Assembly (NCBI GenBank): GCA_964647255.1
Contig: CAZYGI010000003.1
Location: 55,372 to 119,371 of the forward strand
Direction: 5' to 3'
DNA: 64,000 bases
DNA from: CAWJEL01 sp964647255
Lineage (GTDB): Bacteria > Chloroflexota > Anaerolineae > CG2-30-64-16
Shown here piece by piece: positions 1 through 8,251 of this stretch (positions are counted from its first letter, which is position 1; each line of letters starts with the position of its first letter). Below the pieces are notes generated by a model. It saw only the letters and a list, made by a program, of their open reading frames with translations. It was not told where the DNA came from and did not search any database. Made by a program: the position numbers and the translations under genes.

Positions 1-296
1 GGCGCGCGTTCTCCGCCTCCACTTCCTTCAGACGGAGATTGTCAATCGTCAGCGTGTCCACCTGGGTCGTGAGCTGTTGATTGAGGGTGCGCAGCGATGT
101 CAAATCCTGGGCGGCGCTGATCACATTGCTCGCCTGACGCGCCACGCCGTTGAAGAAGGTCAAGAACGGCTGCGCCACCTGCGCGGCGCCGCCTTCGAGC
201 GGCGCCAGGTTCCCGGTGGAGGACAGGATCAACAGCACCAGGCAGATGGCGGCTAGAAGGAAGAAGAGGATCGTAGAACCAGAGATACGCTTCATG
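1..296 (-). CDS. mreC: Rod shape-determining protein MreC, N-terminal part (runs off window)
   Basis: The reading frame starts with ATG at 296 and runs off the left edge (about 98 codons visible). It begins with MKRISGSTI, has one hydrophobic segment (roughly residues 8-26), then a heptad-rich stretch containing LRTLNQQLTTQVDTL and LRLKEVEAENAR. One N-terminal membrane helix followed by a coiled coil is the MreC layout. MreC sits in the periplasm or at the outer face of the membrane and links the MreB filament to the elongation machinery. It lies directly downstream of mreB on the same strand, as in most mreBCD operons. The C-terminal beta domain is outside the window, so the call rests on topology and neighbourhood. 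Confidence 0.85.
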
Positions 297-332
297 TGGA
301 CAGCGGCTTGAAAACGGCAGATATCTGAACTA

Positions 333-375
333 CGCCGCACCGGTCCCGGCAAAAGCTGGGGGACGCGGTGCGGCG
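333..375 (-). other. Stem-loop in the mreB-mreC gap
   Basis: CGCCGCACCG (333-342) pairs with CGGTGCGGCG (366-375), and GTCCC pairs with GGGAC further in, leaving a two-base bulge. It lies between the mreB stop and the mreC start. There is no T-run after it on either strand. It may be an attenuator, an RNA-processing site or a dispersed palindrome. Confidence 0.35.
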
Positions 376-419
376 CAAGTGCTGCGGTGCGTCAAAGAAT
401 CGGCTACTGCACGACCAGA

Positions 420-1484
420 TCAGGTGTGCAGGGTGCTTCCGCGCTGCATACTGGCAAGCGTCTTCTGGAGCACATCGAAGTCCTCCAGCACCCGCCCGGC
501 CCCGCGCGCGACGCAGCTCAACGCGTCCTCGGCCACGTAGACCTTCATCTTGGTCTCTTCGGTCAGCCGCTGGGCCAGCCCTTTAAGCAGCGCGCCGCCG
601 CCGGCCAGGGCAATCCCGTGCTCCATCAGGTCGGCCACCAGCTCCGGCGGGGTCTCATCAACCGCCTGCTTGATGGTGTCCACGATGATGCCCACCGAAT
701 TGCGCAGCGCCTCGCGCAACTCGACAGAGCTAACATCCACCGCCTCAGGCAGCCCTGTCACCAGGTTGCGGCCGCGGATTTCGACCGTGATCTCCGGGTC
801 CAGGGGATACGCGGAGCCGGCCTGAATTTTGACCTTCTCGGACATCTGCTCGCCGATCAAGAGATTGTACTTCTGCCGGCAGTAGTTGATGATATCGTCG
901 TTCATCTCATCGCCGGCGACGCGAATCGAGCGGGCGACCACGATGCCGCCGAGCGACGTCACCGCGACCTCGGTGGTGCCGCCGCCGATGTCCACGACCA
1001 TGCTGCCGCGCGCATCCGAGACGGGCAGGTTCGCACCGATAGCCGCGGCCATTGGCTCTTCGATCAAGTACGCCTCGCGCGCACCGGCACTCAACGTCGC
1101 GTCGAAGACCGCACGCTTCTCCACTTCCGTCACACCGCTGGGAATGCCGACCACCACCCGCGGGCGCGGCACACGCAGCATCATCCGGCTGTGCACCTTA
1201 TGGATGAAGTAATGCAACATCTGCTCGGTGACGTCGAAATCGGAGATGACGCCATCGCGCAAGGGCCGAATAGCAACGATGTTGCACGGTGTGCGCCCCA
1301 CCATCTCCTTCGCCTCGGAGCCGATGGCGAGCACGCGCTTCGTCTTCTTGTCAATGGCAACCACCGAAGGCTCGTTGATGACAATGCCCTTGTTGCGCAC
1401 AGAAACCAGGGTGTTGGCGGTGCCCAGGTCAATGCCGATATCGAGCGAGAACAGGCCAAGAAGCCAGTTAAGTGGACTGACCAC
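420..1484 (-). CDS. mreB: Rod shape-determining protein MreB
   Basis: This 354-residue actin-fold ATPase polymerises under the membrane and directs lateral peptidoglycan synthesis. The actin phosphate-1 motif is visible as DIGIDLGTANTLV, phosphate-2 as VVDIGGGTTEVAV, and the adenosine motif as GIALAGGGALLKGL. An N-terminal amphipathic stretch (MVSPLNWLLGLFS) precedes the core and probably serves as a membrane anchor. Length is normal for MreB. It is followed by mreC on the same strand and preceded by a good promoter at 1604-1633 that it shares, back to back, with tilS. Confidence 0.97.
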   Translation of the reverse strand: MVSPLNWLLGLFSLDIGIDLGTANTLVSVRNKGIVINEPSVVAIDKKTKRVLAIGSEAKEMVGRTPCNIVAIRPLRDGVISDFDVTEQMLHYFIHKVHSRMMLRVPRPRVVVGIPSGVTEVEKRAVFDATLSAGAREAYLIEEPMAAAIGANLPVSDARGSMVVDIGGGTTEVAVTSLGGIVVARSIRVAGDEMNDDIINYCRQKYNLLIGEQMSEKVKIQAGSAYPLDPEITVEIRGRNLVTGLPEAVDVSSVELREALRNSVGIIVDTIKQAVDETPPELVADLMEHGIALAGGGALLKGLAQRLTEETKMKVYVAEDALSCVARGAGRVLEDFDVLQKTLASMQRGSTLHT

Positions 1485-1603
1485 GCGCTATTGCTCCTGT
1501 CTGAGTTGGATACGGCGAAGATCGGCCATGGCTGATCAACCGAGTCGCGTGATATCCAACAGAATTCACTGCCGGCGAGATTCATCTCGCGCAAGATAGC
1601 GCG

Positions 1604-1633
1604 ATTATAACATTCCGCGAACATATTCCCCAA
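1604..1633 (-). promoter_or_regulatory. Promoter of mreBC
   Basis: On the minus strand TTGGGG (1633-1628) is followed after 18 bp by TATAAT (1609-1604). TG one base upstream of the hexamer makes an extended -10. The predicted leader is about 110 nt. It mirrors the tilS promoter: both use TTGGGG with an 18-bp spacer, so the divergent region is an inverted repeat around 1628-1653. Confidence 0.6.
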
Positions 1634-1647
1634 ATCGCCTCGACAGG

Positions 1648-1677
1648 TTGGGGATACCGCCAGAGTGGTGGTATGAT
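1648..1677 (+). promoter_or_regulatory. Promoter of tilS, leaderless type
   Basis: TTGGGG (1648-1653), an 18-bp spacer and TATGAT (1672-1677) with an upstream TG. The ATG at 1673 is inside the -10 box, so it cannot be the start of an mRNA from this promoter. The ATG at 1685 lies 8 nt after the box, where +1 is expected. Confidence 0.55.
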
Positions 1678-1684
1678 CGTCCCG

Positions 1685-3220
1685 ATGGACGATCTTTTGC
1701 GCCGGGTTGCGCGCGACGCCGGGCGGTATCGCCTGTTTGCGCCGGGAGAGGCGGTGGTCGCCGGCATTTCGGGCGGCCCCGATTCGCTGTGTCTGCTCCA
1801 CGTGTTACACCGCCTGGCGCCGCAGCTCGGATTGCGGCTTCACGTGGCCCATCTGAACCACGGTCTGCGCGGCGCGGAGGCCGACGCTGACGCCGCGTTC
1901 GTCGCCGACTTCGCGGCCGGGCTCGGCCTGCCTTGCACCATCGGCCGCGCGGAGGTGGCGCGGGCGGCGACCGAAGGCGGCCTATCGCTGGAAGAGGCCG
2001 GACGGCAGGCGCGTTATCGCTTCCTCGCCGGGGTGGCGGCCTCGGTGGGCGCGGCCACGATCGCCGTGGGCCACAACGCCGACGACCAGGCCGAGACAGT
2101 GCTGATGCACTTCCTCCGCGGCAGCGGCGTGGCCGGGCTGCGCGGGATGCTCCCCCGCACCCTGCTGGCCGACTACCGGATTCCCGGCGCACCACCCACG
2201 ACCGCGCTGGATGCCGCCGGCTCATCCTGTCAGACTGTCACCCTGTCACCGCGTCCCCCCGCGCCCCCGCCCCTCCACCTGGTCCGCCCGCTCCTCTTCG
2301 TCTCCCGCGGCGAAATCGAGGCGTACTGCGGCGCGCACGACCTGCGGCCGCGCTTTGATCGCAGCAACGACGATACAACCTTCTCCCGCAACCGGCTGCG
2401 CCACGAGCTGCTGCCGATCCTGGAGACCTACAACCCCGCCGTGCGCGAAGTGCTTACCCACACCGCGGCGGTGTTGGCCGGTGAGCATGAAATGCTGCGG
2501 CGCCAAATCGAGGCCGCGTGGGCGCAGATCGGCGCAACCGTTGGCCCCGACGAGACCCGATTTGCGCTGGACGCCTGGCGCGCCCTGCCGCTGGGCCTCC
2601 AGCGCGCCACGATCCGCGAGGCGATCCAACGCCTGCGCCGCCACCTGCGCAACATCAACTGGGAGCACGTCGAGGCCGCGGTCTGGCTGGGCCGGGAAGG
2701 CGCGACAGGACAGGCTGCGACCCTGGCCGCCGGGCTCGAGCTTCAAATCGGCTCTGGCAGCCTACGCATCGCGGCGGAGGGCGCGGCGTGGCCTCCACCA
2801 CCCGACCTGCCCCAGATCGCGGCTGAGGTCGCACTCAATGCGCCCGGCCGCACCGAGATCGGCGCAGGGTGGCAGGTGAACACGACCCGCCTCCTGCGCG
2901 CCGGCCTGCTGCCCGCCTTCACCAAAAACGCCGATCCGTGGACCGCCTGGCTGGACGCGGGCGTGACGGGCGAGACGCTGACGCTGCGGCCGCGGCTGCC
3001 GGGCGACCGCTTCTGCCCCCAGGGCCTCGGCGGGCACAGCACCAGGCTCAATGAGTTCTTCATCAACGTGAAGCTCCCGCAGCCCGCACGGGCCGGCTGG
3101 CCGCTGCTGATCGGTCGCAGCGGCATCGCCTGGGTCTGTGGCCTCCGCGTGGACCAGCGCGCCGCGGTCGGCCCAGACACGACGGCGGTCTGGGAAGTGC
3201 GCTTCGAGCGCGGTGAGTAG
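1685..3220 (+). CDS. tilS: tRNA(Ile)-lysidine synthase TilS
   Basis: TilS uses ATP to attach lysine to C34 of the tRNA-Ile CAU anticodon, allowing AUA decoding. The PP-loop is present as SGGPDSLCLLH near residue 30, and HNADDQAETVLMHFLRGSG matches the second conserved block. The C-terminal TilS domain is visible as LTLRPRLPGDRF and LNEFFINVKLPQ. The product is 511 residues. I chose ATG 1685 over 1673 because the latter lies in the -10 box. Around residues 175-198 there is a Pro/Ser/Thr-rich insertion coded by a CTGTCAC-type repeat, between the PP-loop domain and the next conserved block. Downstream genes include hpt, a common tilS neighbour. Confidence 0.94.
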   Translation: MDDLLRRVARDAGRYRLFAPGEAVVAGISGGPDSLCLLHVLHRLAPQLGLRLHVAHLNHGLRGAEADADAAFVADFAAGLGLPCTIGRAEVARAATEGGLSLEEAGRQARYRFLAGVAASVGAATIAVGHNADDQAETVLMHFLRGSGVAGLRGMLPRTLLADYRIPGAPPTTALDAAGSSCQTVTLSPRPPAPPPLHLVRPLLFVSRGEIEAYCGAHDLRPRFDRSNDDTTFSRNRLRHELLPILETYNPAVREVLTHTAAVLAGEHEMLRRQIEAAWAQIGATVGPDETRFALDAWRALPLGLQRATIREAIQRLRRHLRNINWEHVEAAVWLGREGATGQAATLAAGLELQIGSGSLRIAAEGAAWPPPPDLPQIAAEVALNAPGRTEIGAGWQVNTTRLLRAGLLPAFTKNADPWTAWLDAGVTGETLTLRPRLPGDRFCPQGLGGHSTRLNEFFINVKLPQPARAGWPLLIGRSGIAWVCGLRVDQRAAVGPDTTAVWEVRFERGE

Positions 3221-3243
3221 TTCTCGCACGCGAGGCATCCTTA

Positions 3244-3281
3244 GTGGGGAGTGCGGCAACCTCAGATGCCGCACTCCCCAC
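3244..3281. repeat. Perfect 15-bp palindrome downstream of tilS
   Basis: GTGGGGAGTGCGGCA (3244-3258) and its exact reverse complement (3267-3281) flank an 8-nt loop. There is no T-tract. It may stop transcription, but it resembles the dispersed palindrome at 51153-51189 (both contain a GATGCC core), so a REP-like repeat is equally likely. Confidence 0.6.
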
Positions 3282-3325
3282 ACTTTGGCTGCGCCGCAGC
3301 GGGCGGGAAGCCGCGTTACGTTTCT

Positions 3326-3354
3326 TTGTGTCTTTCGCCCTTTCTGAGTATGAT
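3326..3354 (+). promoter_or_regulatory. Promoter of the RlmI-type methyltransferase, leaderless type
   Basis: TTGTGT (3326-3331), 17 bp, TATGAT (3349-3354). The ATG at 3362 is 8 nt beyond the -10, the same geometry as tilS. There is no Shine-Dalgarno sequence before that ATG. Confidence 0.45.
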
Positions 3355-3361
3355 TCCGCCC

Positions 3362-4555
3362 ATGTCTGCATCCGTCCAGCTTCAGCCCGGCAAAGACAAA
3401 CCGGTGCGCCAGCGGCATCCCTGGGTCTTCTCAGGCGCCATCGCGCGCGTGATCGGGGAGCCGGCGCCGGGCGAGATCGTCGAGGTGTTGGATGACCGCG
3501 GCGACTGGCTGGCCCGCGGCTACTACAACCCCCGCTCGCAAATCGTCGTCCGGCTGCTGACCTGGCAATCGGGGGAGCCGGTGGATCGTGCGTTCTGGCG
3601 GCAGAGGTTGTTGGCCGCAGCGGCGGCGCGCGGCGACCTGAAGCTTGAGCCAGACACGACGGCCTACCGCCTGGTGTACGCCGAGAGCGACGGTCTGCCC
3701 GGCCTGATGGTGGACCGCTACGCCGACTGGCTGGTCGTCCAATTTCTCACGCTGGGCGTCGAGGCCCAACGCGACCGGCTGACCGAGTTGCTGGTCGAGC
3801 TCTTCGCCCCGGCCGGCATCGTCGAACGCTCGGATGCGACGGCGCGCCGGCAGGAGGGCCTGCCCCTGCGCAGCGGCCTGCTGTGGGGCGCGGCGCCGCC
3901 GGCCGACCTTGAGCTTCTGGAGCACCGCCTGCGCTTCCCGGCCGATCTGCTGGGCGGGCAGAAGACCGGCTTCTACGTGGATCAGCGGGAAAACCGCCGG
4001 ATCGTCGGTGCAGCCGCAAGGGAGCGGCGGGTGCTGAACGCGTTCAGCTTCACCGGCGCGTTCGGGGTCTATGCGCTGGCCGGGGGCGCGGCCCACGTCA
4101 CCAACGTGGATGCATCCTACGATGCGTTGGTCGGCGCGGAAGAGGCGTTGCGGCGCAACGGCTTCGACCCCGATCGCCAGGCTGAGAGCATCTGCGGCGA
4201 CGTATTCCAGGTACTGCGCGCCTTCCGGGACGAAGGCCGGCGTTTCGACCTGGTCATCCTGGACCCGCCCAAGTTTGCCCGGAGCCGGGCTGAGCTCGAC
4301 GGCGCGGCGCGCGGCTACAAGGACATCAACCTGCTCGGACTCAAGCTGCTGACGCCGGGCGGCCTGCTGGCGACCTTCTCTTGTTCCGGGCTGGTGACGC
4401 CCGATCTGTTCCAGAAGATCGTCTTCGGCGCCGGTCTCGATGCACACCGGGACGTCCGCATCCTGGCCCATCTCAGCCAGGGCCCCGACCACCCGATCCT
4501 GCTCAGCTTCCCGGAAGGCGCATATCTGAAGGGATTGTTATGCCGGGCGGAGTGA
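3362..4555 (+). CDS. rlmI: Class I SAM-dependent rRNA methyltransferase, RlmI/RlmK family
   Basis: The protein is 397 residues. An N-terminal PUA-like part is recognisable from RQRHPWVFSGAI, a family hallmark. The Rossmann methyltransferase follows, with NAFSFTGAFGVYALAGG as the SAM-binding loop and DLVILDPPKFARS as the catalytic DPPxF motif. Members of this family methylate C5 of a 23S rRNA cytosine (RlmI: C1962 in E. coli), and I infer the same reaction. The frame is open further upstream from 3251, but that part is coded by the palindrome at 3244-3281 and is unlike the family. ATG 3362 directly precedes the conserved N-terminus and fits the leaderless promoter. Confidence 0.9.
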   Translation: MSASVQLQPGKDKPVRQRHPWVFSGAIARVIGEPAPGEIVEVLDDRGDWLARGYYNPRSQIVVRLLTWQSGEPVDRAFWRQRLLAAAAARGDLKLEPDTTAYRLVYAESDGLPGLMVDRYADWLVVQFLTLGVEAQRDRLTELLVELFAPAGIVERSDATARRQEGLPLRSGLLWGAAPPADLELLEHRLRFPADLLGGQKTGFYVDQRENRRIVGAAARERRVLNAFSFTGAFGVYALAGGAAHVTNVDASYDALVGAEEALRRNGFDPDRQAESICGDVFQVLRAFRDEGRRFDLVILDPPKFARSRAELDGAARGYKDINLLGLKLLTPGGLLATFSCSGLVTPDLFQKIVFGAGLDAHRDVRILAHLSQGPDHPILLSFPEGAYLKGLLCRAE

Positions 4556-4582
4556 TGGGCCGCGGACGAAGGACGATGGGCC

Positions 4583-5308
4583 ATGGACGATAGGCGAAAG
4601 ACAATGGCAGAGGAGCGGCGGGCGAGAGACACCGCGCCAAAGCTGGCTGGCCCAGTTCGGACGCCGGTTGACGATGGTGCACAGTCCATCGCCCAGCGTC
4701 AATCGTCCGGCATCAGCGTCTACGAGCGCAAAGCCGAATACTGGACCCGCGATCTGGCCGACCGGGGCTTCGAGAACGAAGTGAAGGCCGAGCTGGGGGC
4801 GTTGGGCTGGCAGTATGAGGATCACACGGCCGACCACGATTGGCCCGATCTGCTCATCACGCGGCAGGTGCGCGGGAAGCCGGTGCGCGCGGCGCTGGAG
4901 CTGAAGGAGAAGCGCCAACCCTACCGGCCGCATTGGGCCGACCTGGCGCGGCTGCCCGAACGCGACCTGCTCGTGCTGGACGAGGTGTCGGCGCGCAAGC
5001 TGCTGGCCCGCGCGCCGCGGGCGTTCCTGCTGTTCCTGGATGCCACTCACCCGGAACAGCCGTACGTGCTGTTCACCATCATGGACCTGTTTTGTCTGCC
5101 GAAGGTGCGCGTGCAACGGCCGATCGCCCTGCACGATCCCCGGCTTAAGGCGAAGTGGCTGCTGGATCGCCGGCATGGCCGATCTTTTGCGCAGCTTCGC
5201 CCTGCGTGTGCGGCCATCGCGACCTACCTGGATCGCGAGCTGGCCGATGACTTGCACCGGCTGGAGGCCCAGGGCCCCTTCGCCGGTGAAACGGTGGAGA
5301 TCGTTTGA
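4583..5308 (+). CDS. Hypothetical protein with a PD-(D/E)XK-like motif
   Basis: This 241-residue protein has no signal peptide and no family I can name. The core contains WPDLLITRQ, a variable loop, then AALELKEKRQPY. D followed after about 15 residues by E-L-K is the pattern of the PD-(D/E)XK nuclease fold, and DLLVLDEVS follows. It may be a nuclease-like or inactive protein. The first 50 or so residues are coded by GGACGATGG-type repeat DNA (4555-4700) and look like added sequence; the conserved-looking part begins at ISVYERKAEYW. ATG 4604 is an alternative start. Its stop overlaps the next start (TGATG at 5306-5310), so the two are probably translationally coupled. Confidence 0.7.
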   Translation: MDDRRKTMAEERRARDTAPKLAGPVRTPVDDGAQSIAQRQSSGISVYERKAEYWTRDLADRGFENEVKAELGALGWQYEDHTADHDWPDLLITRQVRGKPVRAALELKEKRQPYRPHWADLARLPERDLLVLDEVSARKLLARAPRAFLLFLDATHPEQPYVLFTIMDLFCLPKVRVQRPIALHDPRLKAKWLLDRRHGRSFAQLRPACAAIATYLDRELADDLHRLEAQGPFAGETVEIV

Positions 5309-6444
5309 TGCGACGGATCGGAATGGTGTTGCTGGCCGCAGCGCTGCTGGCGTGTTTATGTCCACCCGCAGCCCGCGCCGACGACCGGTTGGTCCTGGCC
5401 TTTTACTACACCTGGTTCGATGAGAATAGTTGGGGCGCTAACAAGGTGCCGGACCGGCCGGCGGAACCCTACGTCTCGCGCGATCGCGGCGTGATGGGCC
5501 GCCATATTGAGCAGGCGAAAGCCGCCGGTATTGATGCCCTGGTTGTGTCCTGGTACGGTCCCAGCACCGCAAACAACCAGACCGAAACCAACCTGCGCGC
5601 CATGTTGGATGAAGCGGCGGCGCGCGGATTTCGGCTTGCGGTGGATTTCGAGGCGACGGCGCCGTTCTATGGCAACGCCGGCCAGGTGCAAGCCGCCCTT
5701 GCAACGCTCCTGGCGACCCATGCCCAGCATCCGGCCTATCTACGCTGGAACGGCAAGCCCGTGATCTTCTTCTGGCGGCAGCAGAGATTCTCGACCGCGA
5801 CGTGGGCCGCCATCCGCGCCGCAGTGGATCCGAATCACAACAGCATCTGGATCGAGGAAGGGGTGGATGTGTCTCCGCTGTCGGTGTTCGACGGCCATCA
5901 TTTGTACAGCGTGACCTGGAACCCGCCGACGGACATGGCCTACACCGCAAACAAGTTCGCTAAGCGCGTGCGCGATTACACTGCGCACACGGGGACGCCG
6001 AAGGTCTACGTCGCCACCGTGATGCCCGGCTACGATGATCGCAAGACCGGCCGCGGCAACGCGTTTGCCACGGATCGCGAGGGCGGCGCTTACTATGCCC
6101 GCTCCTGGCAAGCGGCCATCGGCAGCCAGCCCGATTGGATCGTGATTACCAGCTTCAACGAGTGGCCGGAAGGCACTTATATCGAACCGAGCCAGGCGTA
6201 CGGCAATCTATTCATGGACATGACCGCGCAGTGGACTGCGACGTTCCGCGGCTCGGCCCCGCCGCCGGCCATCCCGACGGCCAAACCGAAGCCGACCGCG
6301 GCGCCGCCCACGCCCAAGCCGACACCCAGGCCGACCGCGCGCCCGACGCCGACGCCCACCCCGACGCCGTCCGTGCTGCTCAGCCGGCCGTGGTTGTCGC
6401 TCGATGCAGTTTTACGCCGGGTCGGCGGCCCGGTGATGGAGTAA
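5308..6444 (+). CDS. Secreted glycoside hydrolase, GH99-like (endo-mannosidase type)
   Basis: The 378-residue product has a signal peptide (MRRIGMVLLAAALLACLCPPAARA), then a (beta/alpha)8-type domain. FYYTWFDENSWG at the start, GIDALVVSWYGPS, and the late block ITSFNEWPEGTYIEPS are typical of GH99/GH71-like domains, which act on alpha-mannan-type or related glycans. The Glu residues of FNEWPEGTYIEP are the likely catalytic region. The last 65 residues are a Pro/Thr/Lys linker (TPKPTPRPTARPTPTPTP) followed by a short tail without the LPL tag seen elsewhere in this window. The start overlaps the stop of the preceding gene by one base. The substrate is unknown. Confidence 0.8.
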   Translation: MRRIGMVLLAAALLACLCPPAARADDRLVLAFYYTWFDENSWGANKVPDRPAEPYVSRDRGVMGRHIEQAKAAGIDALVVSWYGPSTANNQTETNLRAMLDEAAARGFRLAVDFEATAPFYGNAGQVQAALATLLATHAQHPAYLRWNGKPVIFFWRQQRFSTATWAAIRAAVDPNHNSIWIEEGVDVSPLSVFDGHHLYSVTWNPPTDMAYTANKFAKRVRDYTAHTGTPKVYVATVMPGYDDRKTGRGNAFATDREGGAYYARSWQAAIGSQPDWIVITSFNEWPEGTYIEPSQAYGNLFMDMTAQWTATFRGSAPPPAIPTAKPKPTAAPPTPKPTPRPTARPTPTPTPTPSVLLSRPWLSLDAVLRRVGGPVME

Positions 6445-6488
6445 ACACCAAACATTCTCCCTTGATCCCACCCACGTGGAGGTACCCG

Positions 6489-7034
6489 ATGATTGATCCT
6501 GCCTGCATCGCCGAAATCCTGATCTCCCCCGAAAAGCTCCAGGGGCGCATCGCTGAGCTTGGCGCTCAGATCAGCCGCGACTACGAGGGCGAAGACCTCA
6601 TGCTGCTGGCCGTGCTGAAGGGGAGCGTGCTCTTCCTGGCCGACCTGATGCGCCAGCTCACGGTTGATCACAGTATTGACTTCATGGCGACATCGAGCTA
6701 CGGGAGCGGCGTGGAGTCTTCCGGCGTCGTGCGCATCCTCAAGGACCTTGACGAATCCATCGAGGGCCGCCACGTGCTGATCGTCGAGGACATCATTGAC
6801 ACAGGACACACGCTGCACTATCTCACCCGCATCCTGCGCGCTCGCCTGCCTGCATCGCTCGAAATCTGCACGCTGCTGAACAAGCCCAGCCGGCGGGAAG
6901 TGGAAGTGCCGGTCAAATACGTGGGGTTCGACATACCGGACAAGTTCGTGTTGGGTTATGGACTGGATTTTGCCGAGAAGTATCGCAACCTGCCGTACAT
7001 CGCCGTGCTGTCGCCGGACTGCTACCCTGACTAA
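6489..7034 (+). CDS. hpt: Hypoxanthine-guanine phosphoribosyltransferase
   Basis: The 181-residue enzyme transfers ribose-5-phosphate from PRPP to hypoxanthine or guanine in purine salvage. The PRPP-binding loop is clear as VLIVEDIIDTGHTL, and the early loop LLAVLKGSVLFLADL and late block YVGFDIPDKFVLGYGLDF are family hallmarks. A strong Shine-Dalgarno GGAGG (6478-6482) lies 6 nt before ATG 6489. It sits in the run that begins with tilS, 44 bp after the GH99-like gene. Confidence 0.96.
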   Translation: MIDPACIAEILISPEKLQGRIAELGAQISRDYEGEDLMLLAVLKGSVLFLADLMRQLTVDHSIDFMATSSYGSGVESSGVVRILKDLDESIEGRHVLIVEDIIDTGHTLHYLTRILRARLPASLEICTLLNKPSRREVEVPVKYVGFDIPDKFVLGYGLDFAEKYRNLPYIAVLSPDCYPD

Positions 7035-7038
7035 AGGG

Positions 7039-8202
7039 GTGGCACTGCTGCTTGCTGCGCTGTTCATCCTGACGCGCGCGAGCACGGCGGCAGCCGACGG
7101 CCTGATCCTCGACAGCCGGCCAGCCGGCGGCGCGGGACCCCAGCTCGACGCGGCGGTCCTGTCGCCGCTGCCGGCGCCGCGCCCCCGGGCCGATGCCGGT
7201 ATCCCCGGCATCGCCGATGCCGGCGTCAGTGACGCCAACGAGACTTATGTTGTGCAGGCTGGCGACACCCTGGAGGGCATCGCCACGCGCCTCCAGGTGC
7301 CGGCGCTTGCGCTCGCAACAGCCAACGACCTCGCCAACCCGGATCAGATCGCCGTCGGACAGGTGCTTCGGGTGCGCAGCATGGCTGCAGCCGCGCCGGC
7401 CCTGCCCGCCGCGGGCGCCCTGACGCGCACCCAGCTCTGGCCGTGGCCGCCCGCACAAGGCCAAACGCTGGCGGTCTGGCTGCAAGCTCGCCAGCCGGTA
7501 AGCCTGACGGTCGAGTTCAGCGGCCGGGCCTACCCCGTCGTCGGAGGAGAGGCCGGCCGCGCCTGGGCGCTCATCCCGATCCCGGCGCTGCTCCCGCCGG
7601 GCGCGCAGCCGCTCACGGTCACCGCGGGCGCCGAGACGATCCTCCTGTCCATCCCGGTGGAGGCCGGCACGTTCGGGGCCATCAACATCCCCGCGGCCGT
7701 CGCCCAACCGATCTTATCGCAGGCTGCGCGGGTGAGCGCGGAAGCCAAACGCCTGGCCCAGGTCTTTCAGACCGTCCAACCGGACGGCTGGACGGCGCGT
7801 GAGCGCTTCCGCGCGCCGTTGGACGGCGCGCTGGCCCGCTCATCGCCCTTCGGAACGCGGCGCACCTACGGCGACAGCCCGACCTTGAGCGCGCACGAAG
7901 GCGAGGATTTCAGCGCGGCCGCGGGCGCGCCGGTCTATGCGCCGGCCGCGGGCACGGTTGCGCTGGCCGAAACACTTTTTGTGCGCGGCAACGCAGTGAT
8001 CCTGGATCACGGGCACGGCGTCTACACGGGCTATTGGCATCTCTCGCGGATTGATGTGGCGCCCGGCGAGACGATTGCGGCCGGGCAACAGATCGGGGCG
8101 GTGGGGAATACGGGGCTCAGCACCGGCGCGCACCTGCACTGGGAGCTGCGCGTCAACGGCGTCGCAGTGGATCCGCTGCAATGGCTTGAGACAAACAAAT
8201 AA
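7039..8202 (+). CDS. Exported LysM / M23 metallopeptidase (peptidoglycan hydrolase type)
   Basis: The protein is about 387 residues. A signal peptide (VALLLAALFILTRASTAAA) leads into a LysM domain (TYVVQAGDTLEGIATRL) that binds glycan strands, then a spacer and a C-terminal M23/LytM domain. The zinc motifs are intact: HEGED (HxxxD) and HLHWE (HxH), with YGNxVxxDHG-like VILDHGHGVYTGYWHL between them. It probably cleaves or remodels cross-links in the wall. The start is uncertain. GTG 7039 begins 4 nt after the hpt stop and directly precedes the signal peptide; the frame is also open into hpt (ATG 6958), which would spoil the signal peptide. Confidence 0.88.
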   Translation: MALLLAALFILTRASTAAADGLILDSRPAGGAGPQLDAAVLSPLPAPRPRADAGIPGIADAGVSDANETYVVQAGDTLEGIATRLQVPALALATANDLANPDQIAVGQVLRVRSMAAAAPALPAAGALTRTQLWPWPPAQGQTLAVWLQARQPVSLTVEFSGRAYPVVGGEAGRAWALIPIPALLPPGAQPLTVTAGAETILLSIPVEAGTFGAINIPAAVAQPILSQAARVSAEAKRLAQVFQTVQPDGWTARERFRAPLDGALARSSPFGTRRTYGDSPTLSAHEGEDFSAAAGAPVYAPAAGTVALAETLFVRGNAVILDHGHGVYTGYWHLSRIDVAPGETIAAGQQIGAVGNTGLSTGAHLHWELRVNGVAVDPLQWLETNK

Positions 8203-8228
8203 AGGGCGAAGCACAGTGTGCCTCGCCC
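8190..8228 (-). terminator. Intrinsic terminator of rplY
   Basis: GGGCGAAGCAC (8204-8214) pairs with GTGCCTCGCCC (8218-8228) with one mismatch and a 3-nt loop. Read on the minus strand, the hairpin is followed by TTTATTTGTTTG, a proper U-rich tract. The tract overlaps the stop codon of the convergent M23 gene, so the element may also work as a weak bidirectional stop. Confidence 0.7.
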
Positions 8229-8251
8229 CCCAATGCCGATCGGCAAGAAGA

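Noticed and set aside
387..1535. 382-codon plus-strand frame opposite mreB
   Set aside because: It is the antisense shadow of mreB in high-GC DNA, has no start signal and no domain-like sequence.
3251..3361. Upstream extension of the RlmI-type methyltransferase to ATG 3251
   Set aside because: The extra 37 residues are coded by a palindrome and repeat DNA, and the -10 box at 3349-3354 lies within it.
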